This document shows, piece by piece, positions 56,587 through 64,000 of a stretch of 64,000 bases of DNA. The stretch covers positions 1 to 64,000 of the forward strand of contig MARA01000013.1 of NCBI GenBank assembly GCA_001792895.1, in the 5' to 3' direction. The notes beneath the pieces were generated by a model. That model saw only the letters and a program-made list of their open reading frames with translations, was not told the DNA's origin and made no database searches. Made by a program: the position numbers and the translations under genes. This DNA comes from Lentinus brumalis. Lineage: Eukaryota > Basidiomycota > Agaricomycetes > Polyporales > Polyporaceae. Numbering within the stretch: position 1 is the first letter of the stretch; every line of letters begins with the position of its first letter.

Positions 56587-56801
56587 GCGACAAGAAGGTC
56601 GCTTGTGTACAAAGGGACTGTGGGTAAACTGATTGCTTGCTTCATGGAGGTTCTATCATTAAATAACTATACACGGGTATTCTGACGGATGTTGTTTCTA
56701 TGTACAGTACTCGTACAGTACAGTCGTATATGTTTGTACAGCGAGCAGGACGTGTATCGATGAAATGGACTTTATATCTCTGCACCAACCAACGTGGTCG
56801 G
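56587..56801. terminator. Shared 3' intergenic region of two convergent genes
   Basis: 215 bp between two stop codons facing each other. It must hold both polyadenylation regions; AT-rich text around 56650-56720 fits. Confidence 0.4.
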
Positions 56802-58474
56802 TCAGGCAGTCTGAGTACGCTCGAGTTCCTTCGCCCCTTGCACCTCGAAGGAGATTGTCGCGCCGACGTCAATGACGCCGAACCCCCAGTCGTCCCGGAG
56901 GTCGTCCACGCCCTGCTTGTCGCGCGCCTCCATGAGCTCGACGACGGGCTCGAGCGCCTCCACGTCCGAACCGGCGAACGTGGCGAAGTGCATGCCGATC
57001 GTGTGCCTGGAGCGGATGTCCTTGTGCAGCATGAGCGCGTGCGCGGGGGAGGCGTGCAGGCCGTTGAGGACGTCGTTGGATGCGATCTGGTATGGACGGG
57101 AGTTAGGTTATGCAGTCGACGGTGGATGGGGAGACGCACGCGCATGCCCATGGCGGCGATGAAGGAGAGTGAACCGCCGCGCCAAATAGGGACCATGGCG
57201 AGGTCGAAGGGGCCGTATTTGTCACCGATCTCTGTGCATGGGCATGATGAGCAAGATGTATGGCGTAGGGATGAGAGAGAGGGACCTTTGAATGCGGGAC
57301 AGGGACCAGTCTCGGTCATGTAACCGGTGTCGCTGAAAGACATGGGATTAGCTCAGGTCTTTATCGACATTGAACAAGAATGAAGCAGATGGACATCGTC
57401 AGACGAAGCTGGGTGAAGCGATACGCCGAAGTCGTCACGCAAAGTCGGGTACCATGCCAGAACGACTCTACTTGATGAAAAATTGACGTACCCAGCATGA
57501 TAGACGTTCGCGCCACCCTCCTGGACGATCCAGCTCGCCCAAAGCGTCGCGTTTTGATCGTGCATGCCCCTTCCGCTGCCGTGCTGCGCCGGACAACATA
57601 TAAACCGGGTCTTAATTCCGTCATTGGAGTCCGGTCGGGGGAGCTCGACGGAATCCCACCAGTCCATCTCATGTATTCGTTCTGGAGGGACGCCGCCGGA
57701 GACGAACCACGATTTATTTCCTAGCCATTTGTCAGTAGTTGATACGGGACCAAAAGTAATATAACGACATACCGAGAGGAACGATATAGTGAACTTTGGG
57801 ACCGCGATCCTTCAGTATCTTCTCTATTGTCGGCCAATCGAGATGGTCGTAGCTGCATGACACCTTGTGAAGGTGGTGGATACAAGCATGATGATAGGAA
57901 TTGCCTACTGGTTATGACTAGTGACCACGAAGTGGAACTCAGGAAGGTCCTTGAGGGAACACGGTGGAGGGAGACGTCGTTTCGGACCCGCCCATTGTGT
58001 CGGCGATGCGCGATCTGACCATATGGGGTCTATGAGCACGCGGGTAGACTGTAACTCAGTCATCTTGTCATGCGGGGCAACCCTGGTCGCCGGGAGCTGT
58101 ACCATGAATCCCTAGGTTTCTCCCTGATCAGTATGGGCACGGTCTCGGCGACGAACGTTTGAAAGACGCACAGCATGCCCTAGCCATGTCGCTTTTACCC
58201 GCCCTTCGTCGGGCTCGGCAAGTCCAAAATCTGGCTTTACGACCTTGATATGCTTGGCCGGGTGGTGGTGCAGTCGACGGGCAAGCTCGAGTGGGAACTT
58301 GCCATGCGCGAGCAGAACTTGGCCAGACTCGAAAAGTGACTTGGAAGCCATCCAAGGATTTCTAAAGGCGGCATTCTTCTCGTCTGCATGGTGGGCTAGC
58401 TTCGGGGATGAGGACGACATGCTGGTCCGAGTTCGTGCACGCATTTGGCGCGGAGGCCTGAGGACCGAGGACAT
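56802..58474 (-). CDS. NAPE-PLD-like metallo-beta-lactamase hydrolase (412 aa)
   Basis: Seven exons: 58474-58172, 58111-57909, 57852-57773, 57720-57492, 57332-57286, 57231-57140, 57086-56802; phases agree. Zinc-binding signatures: TWLGHAGF, LIDPIWSDR, then SHNHYDHLDW (HxHxDH, assembled across intron 2), CPAQHGSGRG, DTGYMTE (metal-bridging Asp) and the late His in TIGMHFATFAG. This order is that of N-acyl-phosphatidylethanolamine phospholipase D, which cleaves NAPE to N-acylethanolamine and phosphatidate, usually on membranes. Exact substrate in fungi is not known. Intron 5 has a weak donor (GTCCCT). Confidence 0.88.
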
Positions 58475-58588
58475 GTATAGCGTACAGCCACCGAGTATAT
58501 GACGCAAGAAAGTTTGAATTTCCGCCAGGTTCAACCTCTCTATCTCCGCCGTCGATCACCATTCTCGCGCATCTCGGGACGACTCTGG

Positions 58589-59676
58589 ATGACTCTTAAC
58601 CTACCCTCAGAACTACTGCTAGACATCCGCGATTGCTTCGGAGATTGGGACTTGCGGACGCATGTGTGCTACTATCTCGCCCACGCCATCTACGACACCG
58701 CGGGGGACCCGGACGCGTTCTGGGAACTGATATGCTGGCACTGCGGGATAGGTAGTCTACCAACGGAACGCCAGGTACGATGGAAGGACGTCGCCATTCG
58801 CAGCATCATCGGCGACGGGTTTTGCAAGCACCCGCAATGCGGCGAGGTGCTGCTGGAATCCAACAGTGAGTGGTACAGTTCTGACGATGATTGCTCGATG
58901 GACGACTTCTTATGTCGACCGTCAATACGCATAGGAAGACGCATGCGAGATATATCCCAGGACGTCCAACCTTGCCAGCCCCTCCTGATTCGCGACTACG
59001 AACACGAAGCAGCACCCGAGTCCCATCCCATTCTCTCGCACATACACTTCAGGCGTTACGGCGACCTCTTCCGTTCTCAAACAGTTTACAAAGATGCCCA
59101 TCTCACGTACCCGTCGGGTACTGACGCTCCGAAGGCCAAGACTGTCACCGACATATGGGGCACGTATAATGTCGAACCTCCAGACGACTACCCTGGCCTG
59201 TACCTTGCAGACCATCCCCTAGTGCAGCGGTCATTTGCAACGTTTGCTCCCGTGACGTCCATGCTGCTGCTGAACTTGTGCGGACACACGGTGCGGGAGC
59301 GACTCCTGACGGGCACCCGAGCACTCACTGTAGTGGATGTGCTCAATGCCATGCATCCTGAGTGAGTTATCACGACACATATATCCTTCATGTGGGTACT
59401 GATAGGTTGCGCAGGTTGGACCACGTTCTCAACATGGACGAGGTGCGTGAATATGTGGACCTCCACGTACAATGCTTCCCGAAAGACTGGGACTATAGGG
59501 CGGCCTTCCGCACCCTTCGTACAATCAGGTCATGTTTGAACATATGGTGAGTTATGCGATTGGGGTCATCAGTTATCGTTGTTCCGCTGACGCATCTGTT
59601 CTGCAGCCCACTGAAGCGATTGGAGCACCAGGAGAACACGGAGTTCGGTCCCGCGTTCTCGTTCGTCCAAGCTTGA
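58589..59676 (+). CDS. F-box-like family protein B (301 aa)
   Basis: Four exons: 58589-58865, 58935-59361, 59415-59546, 59607-59676, matching the intron places of gene A on the other strand. The start is MTLNLPSELLLDIRDCFGDWDLRTHV (F-box-like helix). WELICWHCGIG and GFCKHPQCGEVLL blocks follow, then RDISQDVQPCQPLLIRDYE, HPLVQRSFATFAPVTSM and the end GPAFSFVQA. The first intron (69 nt) has no in-frame stop and is a multiple of three, so an isoform with 23 extra residues is possible. Function is inferred weakly as an SCF adaptor. The two chimeric pseudogenes derive mainly from this type. Confidence 0.78.
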
Positions 59677-61670
59677 ATATCACGTTCAGAAGGACTCATT
59701 ATTGTACAACGACGATGAACTGCGCGTGCAATACAATGACAACCTACGTTGTCTGTCTTTTCGCGCTCAGTGGCAAGTCGTACGACCTCGAAGAGCATCG
59801 CGCCGGGGAGGACGACATACTCCAAGACAACTTTGGGGTGTCGTACTCGCCTACAAGCACAAAGGAGACACGTTCACCTTTGAAACCTTCTCTCCAGATG
59901 ATGCTCGAAACAACGACGTAGAACAGTCTTCCAAGTGCGAAGGATTCAGAGTTCAAGCGCTCAAGACTTTGCGTCACGTCGGGACGCTGCAAAGCTATGT
60001 AAGTCTGACCTCGGAGACACTAGCGGGGCATTCATGTACCGCGTCCGACCACATTTGACAGCGACGCTGACATGTACCTTGGAATAGTTGACAATGGCCA
60101 TGCCACGGCGGTTCGACGATACCCCACATTGACAAGAGGAATGCACCCATGCTGTTTCGAATGTCATACAATTGGAGTTCAACGTTCAATGGTGAGCGCT
60201 GCAACGAGTTGGTGGTGTTCCCGTTACGAGAGCGCGGATCACCCGGACGATTCGCTCGAGGCTCGAAGTATACGGGAGGTTGATGAACGAGGACAGCCTG
60301 GGAAGGTCAGAGGAGAACGTGCTTATACTCGCCGCGTCAGTGGATTGATGACGCAGAGGCATGTCAGAGCATGCCAGAGGGTTGCAGATACTGCGGCCGC
60401 GTGGTGGTTTGTGGCGTTATATGTAACTTGTGACAATGTGTCGTGGTGGTCGCCGTGTGGTCGCCTCCTCCTCCTCATCCGATCTGCGGCCAGAAAGCGC
60501 ACTTCTCAGGCTTACGCCGATGTGTACATTGAAGTAGAGCATTTTTTGAAGCGAAGTGTGGATTCGCAAATACTAAACGTCACAGGAATAATCGGCCAAG
60601 AGATTGACCGCGGGAAAATCACTACTTACTTGCATGAGTTCGGCGCTTACATGACGTTGCAGCCACCCGAACCCGTTGCAGCTCGTTGCACATAGTAGCA
60701 AGCTGCATGTACTTACACCATGCAGGCAGAGTGCACCACTATCGCCACTTCTCTTCTCATCTGAGATTACACATAGGTCGGAGCCGGTAATGTGGTGGTG
60801 TTCCTAGAGCCATTCTTTCAATCTACCAGGAATCTGACGGGTCTGCTGGAGCAGAGGAGCTAGAACAACAAAGCCTCAAGCGGGTCCAGTATCTCCCGAA
60901 GCCGAGAAATTACGGGTCTGGTCAACCCCGGCGGCGGCTATGTATGTCATGCAGTACGCTTTGAGCTCGAGTTCATCACGAAACCTTCCCAGGGCCTCCT
61001 AGCGCATGAGCTGTCAGTAGTGGCACATCTTCAAGACACGGGGATTCAGCGGGAAGTCGCAACCGCTCTGCTGCCCACTTTGACCACAATGCGTATATAC
61101 GGGGTTGAGACGGACGAACCCCGCGGACTACCGGTGGCACCCGAAAATCGACCCCCTCTGGCCGTACGGATTTCCTCTCAAGCGACCACGACGACGACCG
61201 CCCCGGACTACCCTCAGTGGCAGCGAGCTTATTGCTCTTGGTGGCTCATAGTCCACGCAAGTTCCTTGGCTGGCCGCGAACAGCGGTCCCGGTGCCAAGC
61301 TACGGTGCTAGAAAGTCGGGGCGAACATCAGTACCTGTACGAGTAAGTGTATTGCGCTGCGGGGGATCACCGTTTATCTGATACTCTGAGCGACAATAGC
61401 ATCATTCAATAAAACCGCAGCCCATAGCCACCCTGCACTCGATCACAGCCCTTCAACGAACACGAATGTCGCAACCCTTGCACGTGAGTTGTGTCAGACA
61501 GTATCCTCCCGTATTGAGTCTTGAGATGTGGGAGCGGATGAGTCTTGAACCCTCGACTGGGATTTGTAGATGGGCCGACGGTCACGAATCTCCCAGCACC
61601 GAACAGGCTTTCCGCGGACTTGCAGGCTTGAACAGTACCGCGTTACTCAGATGCATCTCATGAAGGCCTG
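59677..61670. other. Gene-poor stretch before the chitin synthase
   Basis: Scattered frames without domains. One at 59702-60058 reads smoothly (NDNLRCLSFRAQWQVVRP) but has no start, partner exon or known family. The 5' exon(s) of the chitin synthase may lie in the right half. Confidence 0.4.
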
Positions 61671-64000
61671 TTGCACTGTCACACGCTGACCTGGAAATTG
61701 TCGTCCGTCGTTCTCGTCTTCATACTCGGAGCGCCCCATCTTCCTGGCGTTTTCCCCTTATTCGTCGTCGAGGCTCACTCTATTCTCCAGATAGATGAAA
61801 CACACCGAACGAGCACTCATGGCGGGACCTCGCGAATTCTCTCTGCATCTCCTCCGAGTCGATCCCTGAGATCGACACAAGAGGAGGACGGGAGTGGGGC
61901 GACGACAGCCTCGCGCAGGAACCGCGACCCTGCGTCTGCACACGGGCCCCCAACCCCTGATCCTGACGGATCCACCTTTGTAAAAGTGCCCTCTGAGGCT
62001 CTATTGAGGTCTTCGTGTTCGCGGAAGTTCACGCACCTACGCTACACCCCAGCGATGTGTGGCCCAGACAAGTTCGCGGCGAGTTTCGAACCGCGCCATC
62101 GCCACCGTTCCAGGCCGCCGGAGCTGTGCATTGCCATGACGATGTACAACGAAGACCACACTCGATTCTGCCAATCTATGCGAGGTGTCGTGGAGAACAT
62201 TGCGCACTTCTGCCGTGAACGCGAAAGCACCACTCGGAGGAAAGACTCTTGGAAGGAGGTCGTTGTCTGCATCGTGTCGGACGGTCGAGCCAACATCAAT
62301 GAAGACACGTTGAACGTCCTGACCAAGCTTGGTGTATATTTCAAGGTACGCCATCGCTCAAAAATGATCTTGCATACTAATAGGGGCTGATGGGGCTGTA
62401 GGGCTCGGACCAGAATCAGAAGCACCCGAAGGCGCACATCTATGAGCGTACGATCGAGAAACAAGGTATTATGCTTCACTCATCTCATGTCCATCGCCGA
62501 TGCTGATAATTTATGTGAGCAGTGAATTGCAGCGAGACTGATCCGCCAGAATATCAATATGAGATCACGACAGTTCCAATACAGGTTATCTTCTGCCTGA
62601 AGGAGAAGAATCAGAAGAAGATCAACTCGCATCGCTGGTTCTTCGATGTGTTCGCGCGGCAACTGGAAGCCAAAGTCTGCATCCTCCTAGATGTCGGTAC
62701 TGTGCCGTGCCATGGCTCGTTCTACCATCTATGGAAGGCCTTCAATGACAATCCGAACGTCGGAGGTGCCTGCGGAGAGATCGTTGCTACAGGCAAGCAC
62801 ATGAACTGGAAGGATCTTCTCAATCCTCTTGTTGCCGCACAGAATTTCGAGTACAAGATGTCGAACATCTTGGACAAGCCTATGGAGTCGGCCTTCGGCT
62901 ACATCACTGTGTTGCCCGGAGCGTTCAGTGCGTATCGGTACGAGGCGGTCGAAGGAACTCCCTTGGACATGTATTTCAGGGGTGAGTCACTGCCGCACCA
63001 GTCAGGTGGCGGTGATATCTTCGATAGGAACATGTACCTTGCCGAGGACCGTGTCTTGTGCTGGGCGGTCGTGTCAAAACGCGACAGTTCTTGGGTACTC
63101 CACTATGTCAAGTCTGCGAAAGCCTTGACCGATGTGCCTCACGAGGTTGGTCCAGTGGTCTATCTATACTGCGTGCATCTCGTTAGTACTCACTCTCCAC
63201 AGCTTCCAGATTTCATCGCTCAGCGACGGCGCTGGCTGAATGGATCGTTCTTCGCTGGGATTCACACGATCAAGAAGTTCGGACAAATCTGCCAGTCGAA
63301 ACATTCCTTCGTGCGGAAGTTGGCGCTTCTTGTTCAATTTCTTTATCTATGTTTGTCCACTTTCTTCTCGTGGTTCGCACTGGTAGGTGGCTCCTAAGTG
63401 CAATCTCATGATGCTCACTCTTCTGCCTAGGGCAACTACTTCATTGTTTTCCTCTATGTGACGGAATCGCTTGCGACCTTATACGGTGATACACAAGGGC
63501 TCCGCATCTTCATCAACCTCATGCAGCATGGCTACATTGTCATGCTCATTTTCTCCTTCGTCTTGTCGCTCGGCAACCGACCGAAGGCTACGAGTTGGGA
63601 GTATAGGGTGGTCGTCTTCTCATTCACAGTGGAGACGATTCTGATGACGGTATGGCCATCGCAGTCAATTTGTTTGAAAATACCCTCCTCCTCACGTCGC
63701 TGAACATATCATGCTCAGGTTGCGGTCATCATGCTTGTCGTTGCATCGTACAAGGGGAATGACGTGTCAATCACGAAACCGCTTGCTGTGAACATTGTCA
63801 TCTCAGTGGCGTCCACTCTGGGGCTATACGCATTGGCCTCCCTCATATTTGTGCGTTCCGTGTTCCACCTTAAATTTCTCCACCTGCTGATATTGTCTTC
63901 ATATGCAGTGGGATTTCAAGCACATGATCACGTCATTCATTCAGTATCTTTGCCTGACATCGACCTATATCTCGGTCCTGAACGTCTATGCTGTGCGTGC
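61671..64000 (+). CDS. Chitin synthase (class I-III type), 5' end unresolved, cut by window edge
   Basis: Makes chitin from UDP-GlcNAc at the plasma membrane. Exons read: up to 62345, then 62402-62465, 62523-63145, 63203-63382, 63431-63649, 63719-63850, 63909 to the edge. The N-terminal domain is [18 protein letters not shown] with [12 protein letters not shown]. The catalytic core shows [39 protein letters not shown] (the ExDRxL acceptor-site motif) and QRRRWLNG. After it come the first membrane helices. The open frame starts at 61671 but the first exon may begin at the acceptor near 61790; no convincing ATG decides. Missing C-terminal helices lie beyond the window. Confidence 0.9.

Overview
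The window is nuclear DNA of a basidiomycete fungus, most likely an Agaricomycete. Host genes are cut by many 47-100 nt introns with GT-AG ends and CTNAC/CTGAC-like branch sites. Coding DNA is GC-rich, and the gene families (BCS1-like AAA ATPases, HVA1-TUDOR protein, F-box-like families, self-primed chromoviruses) are typical of that class. All exon models were built by hand from reading frames and splice sites; none is supported by transcript data.

Left 15 kb: mobile DNA. Positions 329-8490 hold a complete Ty3/gypsy chromovirus with 748/743 bp LTRs, TGTTA..TAACA ends and an ATGGG target duplication. It carries gag, a pol broken by four single-base losses, a Tf1-type 11-nt self-primer/PBS pair, a predicted A-AAA-AAC -1 frameshift site at the gag stop, and an antisense, intron-containing gene for a Zn2Cys6/coiled-coil protein between pol and the 3' LTR. 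Positions 9587-14164 hold a DNA transposon with 21-26 bp terminal inverted repeats. Its one predicted gene fuses an N-terminal Ulp1/SENP-type cysteine protease to a pogo-like DDD transposase (about 1304 aa). It is inserted into a decayed BCS1-like AAA ATPase gene whose two halves lie on either side.

15-31 kb: host genes. A 78-aa HVA1-TUDOR protein; a long disordered/coiled-coil protein; a UBXN1/SAKS1-like UBA-zinc finger-UBX protein; an Sft1/Bet1-like SNARE divergent from the oligosaccharyltransferase catalytic subunit STT3; a small unknown protein; and a protein disulfide isomerase-like ER protein. Three of these (SNARE, STT3, PDI) serve the secretory pathway and the UBX protein probably serves p97/Cdc48.

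31-45 kb: a 106-bp perfect inverted repeat, a RanBP1-domain protein, a basic disordered protein, a HIRIP3/CHZ-like histone-chaperone candidate, a tRNA-Asp, a 4-kb gene-poor stretch, and the ESCRT-II subunit Vps25.

45-60 kb: a RING protein, then two intact F-box-like paralogues (47.4-48.5 kb minus, 58.6-59.7 kb plus) bracketing two chimeric pseudogene copies. Each copy joins F-box-gene sequence to the 3' end of the coiled-coil gene at 16.7 kb. Between them lie a DUF4139-family protein, an HKD phospholipase D-like protein and a NAPE-PLD-like metallo-hydrolase. The window ends inside a chitin synthase gene (from about 61.7 kb).
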